Origin: Bacteroidota bacterium
Lineage (GTDB): Bacteria; Bacteroidota; Bacteroidia; JABDFU01
Assembly: GCA_013286655.1 (NCBI GenBank)
Contig: JABDFG010000006.1
Span: forward strand, 1-64,000
DNA: 64,000 bases
Direction of reading: 5' to 3'
The translations under genes were made by a program, and so were the position numbers. The number at the start of each line of letters is the position of its first letter. The stretch's first letter is position 1. The notes beneath the pieces were generated by a model. It worked only from the letters and a program-made list of their open reading frames with translations. It searched no databases and was not told where the DNA came from. Of this stretch, positions 39,753 to 48,498 are shown in pieces.

Positions 39753-40423
39753 AAGCCAAAGCGGGAAATTCGGGTGTAATTTTGTCCCTTCTGTTAATCC
39801 TTCCCCTGCTATTTATTCTTTCTCTACTCTTTATTTCCTGCAACACAAATCATAAAAACGCAGATGTCTTTTCCATACCCTTAAAACATATAGGCGATCA
39901 AAACGGTCATTTCAAATCCCAAATCCTAAATCCTGAATCCCAGATCCCAAATCCTAACTCCCAATTATTCGCATCTTTTCATTTGCCACTCCAAACCTCC
40001 GTAATCATATTCCTTTCACCCAGCTGCCCCATGTGTCAAAACTATAGTCTGGTGCTAAATCAGTTAAACGATCATTACAAAGAAAAAGGAATAGCTTTTT
40101 ATGGAATATTCAGCGGACAAGAACGCGATACCTTGGAACAAAAAACATTTGCAAAAACATACAAAATAAACTTCGACTTATTGCTGGATGAAAAAAAACA
40201 ATTAGCCAATAACCTTCATGCAACAATCACTCCAGAAGTATTCCTGATAGACACGAACAAAGAAATAATATATAAGGGCAGCATTGACAACTGGCTGATC
40301 GAACCCGGAAAAAAACGAAGTATTGTTACCGAACATTATTTAGAAGATGCTTTATGGGCCGTCACCTCAGGAAACAAAATAAAAATATCCTCTACGGAAG
40401 CAAAGGGCTGTTTAATAGAATAA
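39749..40423 (+). CDS. Redoxin-domain lipoprotein
   Basis: 224 residues with a long hydrophobic signal and lipobox LLFISC (C31). The thioredoxin-like domain (about 80-200) has the motif SPSCPMCQNY (C93, C96) and cis-Pro in TITPEVFLI. Between signal and domain, residues about 55-74 (SQILNPESQIPNPNSQ) are encoded by TAATCCC-type repeat DNA, which appears to have expanded inside the gene. It is coupled to HIT upstream and lies 3 bp from the cytochrome-like gene, which suggests redox handling of that protein. Confidence 0.8.
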   Translation: MKAKAGNSGVILSLLLILPLLFILSLLFISCNTNHKNADVFSIPLKHIGDQNGHFKSQILNPESQIPNPNSQLFASFHLPLQTSVIIFLSPSCPMCQNYSLVLNQLNDHYKEKGIAFYGIFSGQERDTLEQKTFAKTYKINFDLLLDEKKQLANNLHATITPEVFLIDTNKEIIYKGSIDNWLIEPGKKRSIVTEHYLEDALWAVTSGNKIKISSTEAKGCLIE

Positions 40424-40426
40424 TTA

Positions 40427-41818
40427 ATGAACAGGATAAATTATTTAGGATTTAGGATTATGGATTATGGATTCAGGAATTTAGGATTTTTGCTAATTGT
40501 AATTACATTCCTTTCCTGCAAACAAAAAAGTAAAGTCACCTATTCCAAAGACGTTGCTCCGATCATCTACAAAAATTGCACAAGCTGCCACCGGCCCGGT
40601 TCGGCGGGCCCCTTTCCACTTGTAAGTTATAACGACGCAGCCAAACGTTCAAAAATGATTGCGAGTATAACGAAGTCCAGGCGAATGCCACCCTGGCCGG
40701 CCGACAATACCTATACCCATTTCACGGACGAAAATGTGCTCAGTAAAGAAGAAATAAACCTCTTGCAGCAATGGGCAGAAGCAGGAGCTCCGGTGGGCGA
40801 TGCAAATCATGTACCGAAGGCACCTTCCTATACCGCTTCTATATTAGGCAAGCCCGACCTGGTCGTTAAAATGCCAGAGGCATTCAAAATCAAGGGTGAC
40901 AATACAGATCACTTCATGTTCATGAAAGTACCCTTCGAAATACCCAGGGATACCTTTGTGCGGGCCATCGAATTTGTACCCGGAAATAAGGCCTTGGTAC
41001 ATCACGTAAACGGTCATTTGATCCGTTACCAATACGATAAAAAGAAAAACGTAAATGACGGAGAAAAAATAGTTGACTCACAGGCATACCCCGTCAAAGA
41101 ACTCTATGAAAAACTGAAGTTAGCCAATGACGATGGCAGCTATCCGCTTTTAAAATCTTCCTTCGTAAATTATTTGCCGGGAGTATTGCCAACAATGTAT
41201 CCCGACGGAATAGGAGGGTTCAGTCTGAATCGGAAAAATGCAATTTTACTCAAAGACATCCACTACGGACCCTCTCCGATAGACACAACAGACCAAAGCT
41301 ATTTCAATATTTTTTTCGCAAAAGAAGCGCCCAAGCGTCCGACACTCGAAATGCAATTAGGCACCCTGGGTATATCCGAAATAATACCCCCATTGATCAT
41401 ACCTCCCAATGAAGTCAAAACTTTTTATACCCGCGCCGTTGCGCCGAGAGATATGTCTGTCCTTACGATCAATCCGCACATGCATTTACTTGGAAAAACA
41501 TTTTGGGCCTTTGCTATTACACCCAAAGGTGACACCATTCCATTAATCCGGATTCAGAAATGGGATTTTCGCTGGCAATACTTTTATACCTTCAAAAAAA
41601 TTGTCAAAATCCCCAGAGGATCCCTTATAACAGTTATTGCCACATACGACAATACCCGTAATAACCCCGAAAATCCCTTCAATCCGCCCCAATTGGTGCA
41701 GGAGCGTAATGGCAGTATGCGTACCACCGACGAAATGTTACAGTTTATCATTACGTATTTGCCCTATCAGCCCGGGGATGAGAATATAAGTTTAGCGAAG
41801 GAAGCGAATGGCGAATAG
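40427..41818 (+). CDS. Lipoprotein with c-type heme site and copper type II ascorbate-dependent monooxygenase-like fold
   Basis: 463 residues. N-terminal signal with lipobox FLSC (about residue 28), one heme site CTSCH in YKNCTSCHRPGSAGPF, a planctomycete-type cytochrome stretch (RRMPPWPAD) and a region with VHHVNGHLI and INPHMHLLGK, the His motifs of the PHM/DBM copper fold. The product may therefore be an exported copper-heme oxidoreductase; whether it hydroxylates anything is unknown. Its signal region is written in repeat words (TTAGGATTATGGATT) and its last residues (AKEANGE) lie in another repeat tract, so both ends may have been reshaped. Confidence 0.8.
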   Translation: MNRINYLGFRIMDYGFRNLGFLLIVITFLSCKQKSKVTYSKDVAPIIYKNCTSCHRPGSAGPFPLVSYNDAAKRSKMIASITKSRRMPPWPADNTYTHFTDENVLSKEEINLLQQWAEAGAPVGDANHVPKAPSYTASILGKPDLVVKMPEAFKIKGDNTDHFMFMKVPFEIPRDTFVRAIEFVPGNKALVHHVNGHLIRYQYDKKKNVNDGEKIVDSQAYPVKELYEKLKLANDDGSYPLLKSSFVNYLPGVLPTMYPDGIGGFSLNRKNAILLKDIHYGPSPIDTTDQSYFNIFFAKEAPKRPTLEMQLGTLGISEIIPPLIIPPNEVKTFYTRAVAPRDMSVLTINPHMHLLGKTFWAFAITPKGDTIPLIRIQKWDFRWQYFYTFKKIVKIPRGSLITVIATYDNTRNNPENPFNPPQLVQERNGSMRTTDEMLQFIITYLPYQPGDENISLAKEANGE

Positions 41819-41880
41819 CCAACAGTGAAATCCGCCGATGGCGCCCTATTGGCTAATCGCTATTCCCTATTGGCTAATTT
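41806..41880 (+). repeat. Dispersed repeat tract at convergent gene ends
   Basis: Words GCGAATGGCGAATAGCC and CTATTGGCTAATCGC overlap the last codons of the cytochrome-like gene and of ruvC, which converge here. The ruvC C-terminal residues (NPDKLANRE) derive partly from the tract. Confidence 0.65.
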
Positions 41881-42420
41881 ATCAGGGTTTGCACTCAAAA
41901 ACGATTTCCAGCCGGAATGCTTCTTCTCTCCGGAAGAAGAAGTTCTCTGAAAAAAATGACAGACAGCTGCCGCCAATCCATCCGTCGCATCCAGGTGTTT
42001 CGGCAATTCTGAAAAATTCAACAAGGTCTGAAGCATAGCTGCAACCTGTTCCTTCGATGCATTTCCATTTCCGGTAATAGACTGTTTGATTTTTTTAGGC
42101 GAATATTCAAAAACAGGAATATTCCTGTACAAAGCACCCGCAATAGCCACCCCCTGGGCCCTTCCTAATTTCAACATACTCTGTACGTTTTTTCCAAAAA
42201 AAGGAGCCTCGATTGCCAATTCATCCGGCTTATACTCTTCGATCAGCTGTAAAGTCCTTGAAAAAATAGCCTTCAGTTTCATCGGCTGATCCTCCAGTTT
42301 ATGAAGATGTAAAACACCAATCGCGATCAATTCAATTTTAGAACCTTTGATATGAAGGAGACCATAGCCCATGATAGTCGTGCCGGGATCAATGCCAAGT
42401 ATAACTTTGTCTGTACTCAT
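41860..42420 (-). CDS. ruvC: Crossover junction endodeoxyribonuclease RuvC
   Basis: 186-residue Holliday-junction resolvase. The catalytic acidic residues are visible: first Asp in [13 protein letters not shown], Glu in LAIEAPFF, and the C-terminal acidic pair in [13 protein letters not shown]. The family loop [20 protein letters not shown] is intact. Residues after about 160 are not conserved in RuvC and partly come from repeat DNA. No ruvA or ruvB is adjacent. Confidence 0.95.
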   Translation of the reverse strand: MSTDKVILGIDPGTTIMGYGLLHIKGSKIELIAIGVLHLHKLEDQPMKLKAIFSRTLQLIEEYKPDELAIEAPFFGKNVQSMLKLGRAQGVAIAGALYRNIPVFEYSPKKIKQSITGNGNASKEQVAAMLQTLLNFSELPKHLDATDGLAAAVCHFFQRTSSSGEKKHSGWKSFLSANPDKLANRE

Positions 42421-42456
42421 CCCCTTGAAATTTTCTATTTTTGAGCAAGTTTCCGT

Positions 42457-43398
42457 ATGTCGAACAAAGTTATAAGTCTTTTCATCAAGTCAACCATCGC
42501 GGGCCTCAGTCTTTGGTACATTTATGAAAAGATAACAGGCCAGGGCGATCATACAACAATCATCCGGGAACTAAAAACAACGTTCACAGACAGTACAAGT
42601 CTAAAACTACTACTGCCATTAGTACTCATGTTCCTCAACTGGTCCCTCGAAGCCTTGAAATGGAAAATGATCATGGAACAAGTGGAGCCCATCACATTTA
42701 CAAAAGCATTAAAAGCCATCATAACAGGAGTCACGATGAGCATCTTCACTCCTAATAGAGTAGGGGAGTTTTCCGGCAGAATATTTTTTCTAAAACAGGA
42801 AAACAGGAAAATCGCCATCCCGCTCACATTTTTAGGAAACGCATCGCAATTACTAGTCACCCTGGTAGCCGGAACCCTCGCACTTATCGTTTACCTGCCA
42901 GTATATACCAGCTTAAACTCGCAGCCCTCTATTTATTATTTAATCTTCCTCCTGGTCATTCTCGTAAACATAGCATTAATACTGGCTTATTTTAACGTTT
43001 CTTTCCTTAGCAGGTTCTGGAAGTACCTGGAAATACTGAACCATTACTCTTTCCGCCAACTCAGTAAAATAGTTTCCCTTTCCCTTTTCCGTTATGTTAT
43101 CTTCAGCCTTCAATTCTATCTCCTGCTTCAATTATTCGGAATAAACATAAATCCTTCCCGGGCAATTATCATGATTGCACTTACCTTCTTCTCCATCACG
43201 GTCATACCAACCATTACACTGACGGAACCGGGAGTAAGAGGCTCTGCGGCACTCACATTTATAGGTCTGCTTTCTGCCAACACTATCGGGATCGTAGCAG
43301 CTACCTTCAGTTTGTGGTTAATCAATATTGTCTTTCCGGCTATCCTGGGTATCGTATTTCTCTTTCAACTGAAGTTTTTCAAAAGTGCCAATGATTGA
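42457..43398 (+). CDS. Flippase-like integral membrane protein (LPG synthase TM-domain family)
   Basis: 313 residues with eight or so TM segments (for example 45-65, 125-150, 160-180, 200-225, 235-260, 285-307). The motif [17 protein letters not shown] and the later [17 protein letters not shown] are typical of the membrane domain family of lysylphosphatidylglycerol synthases used as lipid or glycolipid flippases. It overlaps the glycosyltransferase gene by 8 bases, so the pair probably makes and moves one glycolipid. A -7-like TATTTTTG lies at 42436-42443. Confidence 0.83.
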   Translation: MSNKVISLFIKSTIAGLSLWYIYEKITGQGDHTTIIRELKTTFTDSTSLKLLLPLVLMFLNWSLEALKWKMIMEQVEPITFTKALKAIITGVTMSIFTPNRVGEFSGRIFFLKQENRKIAIPLTFLGNASQLLVTLVAGTLALIVYLPVYTSLNSQPSIYYLIFLLVILVNIALILAYFNVSFLSRFWKYLEILNHYSFRQLSKIVSLSLFRYVIFSLQFYLLLQLFGININPSRAIIMIALTFFSITVIPTITLTEPGVRGSAALTFIGLLSANTIGIVAATFSLWLINIVFPAILGIVFLFQLKFFKSAND

Positions 43399-44536
43399 CC
43401 TCGCCTTTTATATTCTAGCTACGATAAGCATGTTTTTTGCTTTTCGATACGTCTATCTTGTAGGAGACGTTTCACGAACCTGGAAAAAAATGCCCGATTT
43501 TGTACCCATTATCAGTTCTCCCCAAACAACCATAAGTATCATCATTCCTGCCCGCGACGAAGAAGCGAACATACTCCATTGCCTTCAACACCTGAACCGG
43601 CAGACCTATCCGGCGAATCTTTTTGAAACGATCATCGTTGACGATGACTCAAGCGATAAAACAGTCAGTCTGGTCCAAAAATTTATTTCGGAAAACAAAC
43701 AAACAAACGCTCAACTCATTCCATTTAATGGACAAGAAGGAAAAAAAGCTGCTCTGAAAACAGGTATAGCACAGTCCTCCTCCACACTCATCATCACCCT
43801 TGATGCTGATTGCACCATGGGGGCGAACTGGCTTTCTTCTATTGCTGCTTTTTATGAGCAGCAAGCTCCCAAAATGATCATTGGACCAGTAGCCCTGCAC
43901 GAAGACAATAACACCTTCAGTTATTTACAAGATCAGGAACTCAGATGCCTCGTCGCATTTACAGGAGCCTATTGTCAGCACAATCGGCCCTTCCTGTGCA
44001 ATGGCGCAAACCTCATATTTGAAAGAGCCGCATACCAGCAGGTAAGTGGTTACGAGGGCAATATGCAGGTAGCCTCCGGAGACGATATTTTTCTGATGAA
44101 CAAATTCCAGCAGACCTTTCCCGGGCAGATCAGCTTTATCAAATCCACCCAGGCCCTGATTTATACCCGGGCACAGAAGCAATTAAAAATATTCCTGCAT
44201 CAACGTATCCGCTGGGCCTCAAAAATCGGGATCAGCACAAATAAGAGTGCCACTCATGTCGGCCTGATCGTTTCCGGCATCAATGCCGTAATCTTGATCA
44301 ATTTACTGATTTCATTTTTTTACGGTAAATTTGCAAGCATATTCATAATTCTTTTTGCAATAAAATATGCAGTTGACGGTCAATTACTAAAAATAGTTTC
44401 CGTTTTTTTTAATAAACGGACCCGGAGATCACAGGTTCTGCTAACAGCCATGTGTTATCCCATATATAATGTAATTATTTTGTTCCTGAGTATGCGTCGG
44501 AAGTATGAATGGAAAGGTAGAAAGATAGCTGGATGA
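43391..44536 (+). CDS. Family 2 glycosyltransferase, membrane-bound
   Basis: 382 residues or so from the ATG at 43391 (a GTG at 43385 is two codons earlier). N-terminal TM segment, GT-A domain with ISIIIPARDEEANI, VDDDSSDKT, the DxD-like LDADCTMG and the acceptor motif HQRIRWASK (Q/RxxRW), then two or three C-terminal TM segments. This is the organisation of processive or lipid-linked GT2 enzymes. The donor sugar cannot be told. Overlaps the flippase-like gene upstream and the ABC permease downstream (ATGA). Confidence 0.9.
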   Translation: MIDLAFYILATISMFFAFRYVYLVGDVSRTWKKMPDFVPIISSPQTTISIIIPARDEEANILHCLQHLNRQTYPANLFETIIVDDDSSDKTVSLVQKFISENKQTNAQLIPFNGQEGKKAALKTGIAQSSSTLIITLDADCTMGANWLSSIAAFYEQQAPKMIIGPVALHEDNNTFSYLQDQELRCLVAFTGAYCQHNRPFLCNGANLIFERAAYQQVSGYEGNMQVASGDDIFLMNKFQQTFPGQISFIKSTQALIYTRAQKQLKIFLHQRIRWASKIGISTNKSATHVGLIVSGINAVILINLLISFFYGKFASIFIILFAIKYAVDGQLLKIVSVFFNKRTRRSQVLLTAMCYPIYNVIILFLSMRRKYEWKGRKIAG

Positions 44537-45747
44537 GTAAAGCAGATTACGCCTGGCAACGATTAAAAAAGAACACATTAGCTCTGCTCGGTCTGGGTAT
44601 TATTTGCCTGTTTCTCTTCGTCTCCGTATTCGGATACCTTATAGCCCCCGATGGAAGTCCGGACGCCAACAATCAGAAACTCGAGCTGGCAATGAAGCCG
44701 CCCGGTTTTAAAGTAAAAGAAATCCACATTCGCAAAAATGAACCATTGCATAATCCCGGTTTTTTTTCAAAGCTGATATATGGTCAGGAGAACGATTATA
44801 AAGAAGTTCCGTTTCGTCAATTCCAATTCAAAGAGAACGCTCTTATCTATGAAGAATACACCGGCAAAGAAAATATCCCTGGCTGTAAAATAAAATACAA
44901 CCTTGCCGACATTGTCTATGCGATTGATTACAGTAAACCCTTTACCGACAATGTTCAGGAAGGCTATATTCAGTTTTACGACATCGATTCGGGGCAACAA
45001 TTAAAAAGAAACAGAGCCGATCTGCAGAATGAAATAGTGAACAAACAAATAAAAGAACACCACTATTTTCTGGGCACTGACCGTGCCGGCAGGGATATGC
45101 TTAGTAGGCTGATCATTGGAACACGTATTTCATTCACAATAGGATTTATTTCCGTCATCCTCTCCATTTTCATCGGAGTTTTATTGGGAGCACTCTCGGG
45201 GTATTACCGGGGTTGGGCCGACAACCTCATCATGTGGATCATCAATGTCGTCTGGTCCATCCCAACACTGTTATTGGTTATAGCACTTACATTCGTTCTC
45301 GGAAAAGGTTTCTGGCAGGTATTCATAGCAGTAGGGTTCACCATGTGGGTAGAAGTAGCACGCGTAATCCGGGGACAAATAATAAGCCTGCGCGAAAAAG
45401 AATACGTAGAAGCAGGACGCGCATTAGGTTTCAGTAGTCTGAGAATAATAGCAAGACATCTGCTTCCCAACATTACAGGTACTATTATCGTACTTTCCGC
45501 AGCCAATTTCGCCAATGCCATCCTGATAGAAGCGGGACTTAGTTTTCTGGGCATAGGCGCACAACCGCCGACAGTATCCTGGGGATCAATGATCAACGAT
45601 CACAAAGGCTATATAATAGCCAATGCAGCTTACCTGGCCTTCCTGCCCGGTCTTGCGATCATGCTCATGGTATTAGCATTTGTTTTGCTCGGAAACGGTC
45701 TTAGAGACGTTTTTGATACAAAGACAATGGACGAAGTAAGTATATAA
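44533..45747 (+). CDS. ABC transporter permease, DppC/OppC type, with large extracytoplasmic insert
   Basis: 404 residues. TM1 at about 17-38 is followed by an insert of about 140 residues outside the membrane before GTDRAGRDMLSRLIIGTRISF, and then five TM helices with the cytoplasmic EAA loop EYVEAGRALGFSSLRIIARHLLPN. Ordinary DppC proteins are about 300 residues, so the insert is extra. No partner permease, ATPase or binding protein is adjacent. Start overlaps the glycosyltransferase stop, so the three genes form one transcript. Peptide uptake is the family role. Confidence 0.88.
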   Translation: MSKADYAWQRLKKNTLALLGLGIICLFLFVSVFGYLIAPDGSPDANNQKLELAMKPPGFKVKEIHIRKNEPLHNPGFFSKLIYGQENDYKEVPFRQFQFKENALIYEEYTGKENIPGCKIKYNLADIVYAIDYSKPFTDNVQEGYIQFYDIDSGQQLKRNRADLQNEIVNKQIKEHHYFLGTDRAGRDMLSRLIIGTRISFTIGFISVILSIFIGVLLGALSGYYRGWADNLIMWIINVVWSIPTLLLVIALTFVLGKGFWQVFIAVGFTMWVEVARVIRGQIISLREKEYVEAGRALGFSSLRIIARHLLPNITGTIIVLSAANFANAILIEAGLSFLGIGAQPPTVSWGSMINDHKGYIIANAAYLAFLPGLAIMLMVLAFVLLGNGLRDVFDTKTMDEVSI

Positions 45748-46107
45748 TTAAAACGGCAAATCATCCGCCGGCGAGTCAAGAGCCGGAACAGCCTTAACAT
45801 CAGCAGAGCTGGAGGAATTTGAATTAGAAGCAGCACCGGCTTCCAGTCTCCAGGCTTCCAAAGAATTAAAATACTTCACTTCACCCTGAGGATTTTTCCA
45901 TTCCCGTCCACGAAGATTGAAAAACACTTTTAATTCATCCCCGACCTTATAATTATCCAGCAGGCCGCAACGATCCTGCGTCAGTTGAAACTGGATAAAC
46001 TGAGGATATTGAGAAGAATTTTCAGTAATAACAAATTCTCTTTTCTTAAATTTTTCCGAAACTTGAACTTCGTTGTTTTTAATTTTAAGCGTTCCTGTGA
46101 TTTCCAT
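45748..46107 (-). CDS. DUF3127 OB-fold protein with SSB-like tail
   Basis: 119 residues. The N-terminal domain (1-90: MEITGTLKIK, QFIQFQLTQDRCGLLDNYKVGDELKVFF and GREWKNPQGEVKYFNSLEAW) is DUF3127, an OB-fold related to single-strand DNA-binding proteins. The rest is a Ser/Asn/Ala-rich linker ending in DDLPF, which copies the acidic tip of bacterial SSB (DDIPF type) that recruits repair proteins. Its stop is immediately adjacent to the convergent permease stop (45747/45748). Confidence 0.87.
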   Translation of the reverse strand: MEITGTLKIKNNEVQVSEKFKKREFVITENSSQYPQFIQFQLTQDRCGLLDNYKVGDELKVFFNLRGREWKNPQGEVKYFNSLEAWRLEAGAASNSNSSSSADVKAVPALDSPADDLPF

Positions 46108-46125
46108 TGTATATAGGTTTATTGT

Positions 46126-47022
46126 TTACAAAACATTCAAAGCAAGCAAAGTTTTCCATCCCTCCATAACACTCCCCCCGTCCAAAAACTCCTTAGCCCT
46201 AACATGCAGGTGATGTTCAAGAAGCCCCCTGTCGCTACCAAATTTCTGAAAAATATCCGCTAAAGCCGTCTTTTTAAACTCATTTATTTCAACCATTTCC
46301 GGCAATTTTTCAACATTCCCAAGTTGCCCCAGATTATTGCCCGACAAAACCTTACTAAATCGAATCTTCTCCGGAATCCCATCCACCCCAATTCCGATTT
46401 TAGCCAAGGGCTTCTCCACTTCAAAAACGGCATTTCCGGAAGCCCTGCAATAAAAATTACCTCCCATACGACCTACCAGGTCGAGCTTATGAAGGTCAAT
46501 GTTTTTATCAGCATCCAGAACATCCTCATTGATGTGCATCATCAGGATCTCACAAATGACCAGGTTCCCTGCACCACCCGAACTCCCCAATTCAATAATC
46601 TGCTTCACCCTACATTCCAATTGAACCGGGCTTTCCTGAACCCGGAAAGGTTTAATCAATAAAGAAGAAACAGGGGTAAGGCCCGTTTTTGTAAACTCAT
46701 TCACTCCTTTTGGAAACTCCGTACTCGAAAGCGAAGCCTGTTGAACAAGGTCAAAATTCACCACATTAATAACCACTTCCGGTACCTCCTTCAAATTATC
46801 GTAGGTATTTTTAGTAGCACCCGTGCGTCCACTGCGCGAAGGCGAAAAAACAGCAATCGGAGGCTTGGCACTAAAAATATTAAAAAAGCTAAAAGGACTC
46901 AAGTTAGGATTTCCATGAATGTCCACCGTACTCGCAAACGCAATCGGCCTTGGGGCCACAGCACCCACCAGATAGCTATGAAACACAGAAGCTTTAGCGA
47001 CATTCGGATCAATACTTAGCAT
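46126..47022 (-). CDS. Flavin reductase-like FMN-binding protein
   Basis: 298 residues. The N-terminal domain has LVGAVAPRPIAFASTVD, NLSPFSFFNIFSAKPPI and NTYDNLKEVPEVVINVV, typical of the DIM6/NTAB flavin reductase family that binds FMN. The C-terminal third is a family extension with VGRMGGNFYCR and HLHVRAKEFLDGG. The substrate is unknown. It is 18 bp upstream of DUF3127 and has its own -7 element. Confidence 0.87.
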   Translation of the reverse strand: MLSIDPNVAKASVFHSYLVGAVAPRPIAFASTVDIHGNPNLSPFSFFNIFSAKPPIAVFSPSRSGRTGATKNTYDNLKEVPEVVINVVNFDLVQQASLSSTEFPKGVNEFTKTGLTPVSSLLIKPFRVQESPVQLECRVKQIIELGSSGGAGNLVICEILMMHINEDVLDADKNIDLHKLDLVGRMGGNFYCRASGNAVFEVEKPLAKIGIGVDGIPEKIRFSKVLSGNNLGQLGNVEKLPEMVEINEFKKTALADIFQKFGSDRGLLEHHLHVRAKEFLDGGSVMEGWKTLLALNVL

Positions 47023-47058
47023 AGTTTCGTCTTTAGATTACAAGCCAATAAATGGACA

Positions 47059-47066
47059 CAAATATA
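47059..47066 (-). promoter_or_regulatory. Bacteroidota -7 element for the flavin reductase-like gene
   Basis: TATATTTG on the minus strand is a perfect TAnnTTTG, 36 bases before the ATG at 47022. The first copy of the 23-bp repeat lies just upstream of it, in the -33 neighbourhood. Confidence 0.5.
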
Positions 47067-47086
47067 GGTGTATTTGGGGGTAATTT

Positions 47087-47549
47087 GCGTCCACAAATGT
47101 GTCCACAAAAAATGACTTTTTGGGGTTTCCTGACATAGTGTGAATGGCTGTATCATTTACCGCAAATATTGCGGATATTAATTTGTTTGCGCAGAGAATA
47201 AGTACTGCTTTTCCCGCTAATTATGCGGAGAATAGCTACCTAACAGGCAGGGGGCAGGAGTACAAATTATGAATTGCTTGCTACTGCGAAACGGGGATAG
47301 CATTGTTGTTTGTGTAAAGCAATTTAACCATTACCCCTATTGAGATACCGAGATTTGCAATGGCTGAATAGCCAATCAGCAAAAACGTTCAGGAAGCCCG
47401 CAAATATCAGTTCCCCGACTTTTTCTCCCAATTCAGTAAGTCCACTTTTCAGGCACGTGAATTTTCACAATTTCAATGTCGGAACCAAAAAAGCCGTACA
47501 TTTGCCCTTCAATAAAAAGAAAATTTGTGTCCACAGATGTGTCCACAAA
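47087..47549. repeat. Pair of 23-bp direct repeats, 440 bp apart, in a 598-bp gap before tRNA-Leu
   Basis: The unit at 47087-47109 and its copy at 47527-47549 share 21 of 23 bases around GTCCACAAATGTGTCCACA; each unit itself contains GTCCACA twice. The sequence between them has no convincing gene. Minus-strand frames (47501 to 47324) look weakly protein-like if one frameshift is allowed. A perfect TACATTTG (47497-47504, plus strand) lies just before the second copy and could serve the tRNA. This gap (47023-47620) separates core-type genes from the accessory region. Confidence 0.7.
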
Positions 47550-47620
47550 CAATTTTTCAGGTTCTTTAATAATTTTTAAAATTTCCATAACCACTTGATT
47601 TTTAGGTGGTTAATCTAAAT

Positions 47621-47705
47621 GCGGGCGTGGCGAAATTGGCAGACGCACTAGACTTAGGATCTAGCGCTTCACGGCATGGGGGTTCGAGTCCCTTCGCCCG
47701 CACCA
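47621..47705 (+). tRNA. tRNA-Leu (anticodon UAG), CCA encoded
   Basis: 85 bases folding as a class II tRNA: acceptor GCGGGCG (47621-47627) pairs with CGCCCGC (47695-47701), anticodon stem CTAGA/TCTAG with loop CTTAGGA and anticodon TAG at 47655-47657, a short variable arm, T-arm with GGTTCGAGTCC, discriminator A and encoded CCA (47703-47705). Confidence 0.97.
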
Positions 47706-47735
47706 ATAGAGATAACTCTCATTTATCTCACCATT

Positions 47736-47764
47736 AAGCCCCTGATCCATTCGGGGGCTTTTTG
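47736..47764 (+). terminator. Rho-independent terminator after tRNA-Leu
   Basis: AAGCCCC (47736-47742) pairs with GGGGCTT (47754-47760) across an 11-base loop, followed by TTT. It lies 31 bases after the tRNA. Confidence 0.8.
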
Positions 47765-48169
47765 TTTCCATCCCCTCCAATGCCCCGTGTTTACTCACTA
47801 AATCATAGGGCTCCACCAAATCAAAACCTATTTTTTTGCCGGCCGTCTTGGGGTTCGAGCCGACTTTTTCTATTTCTGACTTCAAAACCCAATAATCACC
47901 CATCATTTTATAGGATTTCTTTAGAAAGCGTTTTGAGCTAAATGAAAATATAGGAGTCTTTCCTTCCGCATTTTAAAACTGAAATATACCACTTGCCCTT
48001 TTTCAGAGACTTTTAACATTTATTGCGATACGGCCCCGGTAATATAGTCTCTTATATTAATATGGTTTAACACATTTTAATCTTATTGGTATAGTTTCAG
48101 CATCATTTTTGCTGTTGATTAACTAAACATATCATCATGCAATAATTTATACTCCACCAAATTTCAAAA
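47765..48169. other. Gap without recognisable gene
   Basis: About 400 bases of AT-rich DNA. One short segment (47850-47859, GGGGTTCGAG) repeats part of the tRNA T-arm 171 bases upstream and may be a remnant of an integration site. Nothing else identified. Confidence 0.5.
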
Positions 48170-48454
48170 ATGATGAGTATAAAACAAATCAATGAGTTCG
48201 AAAAAGAGCAATCTTCTGAACTCACAGCCAATGAAGTCCTTCCTGATAGGGAGCTTCAAGCGAAACGTTACAATAAACTTATCTGTGCCATGCAACTATG
48301 GAATGTGGTTCACGAAAAGAGTAGAATCATATTTAGATCAGGAGGAGAAATCAAAACGGTAGATACCCCCATCTGGTTTGTATCCGAAAAGTATGTTTGT
48401 ATTAATGCAGGAGTTACGGTACTGGTGTCGTGTATTTTAGACGTTATATTTTAA
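48170..48454 (+). CDS. Hypothetical protein, 94 aa
   Basis: Begins ATGATG after a long AT-rich gap. The N-terminal half is hydrophilic (IKQINEFEKEQSSELTANE), the C-terminal half more hydrophobic (INAGVTVLVSCILDVIF), which could form one TM helix or a buried strand. No family is recognised. It precedes the first YP-repeat gene by 44 bp on the same strand and might be co-transcribed. Confidence 0.45.
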   Translation: MMSIKQINEFEKEQSSELTANEVLPDRELQAKRYNKLICAMQLWNVVHEKSRIIFRSGGEIKTVDTPIWFVSEKYVCINAGVTVLVSCILDVIF

Positions 48455-48498
48455 TCTTTTATAAAACCGGCTTAATTACTTTGTCAAAGAATTAAACA

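Noticed and set aside
47340-47579. Plus-strand frame before tRNA-Leu
   Set aside because: It overlaps the repeat copy and a promoter-like element; codon use is not gene-like.
47661-47906. Minus-strand frame overlapping tRNA-Leu (ends CGRRDSNPHAVKR)
   Set aside because: The ending is the familiar artefact of translating a tRNA-Leu antisense. It also covers the terminator. No family resemblance in the rest.
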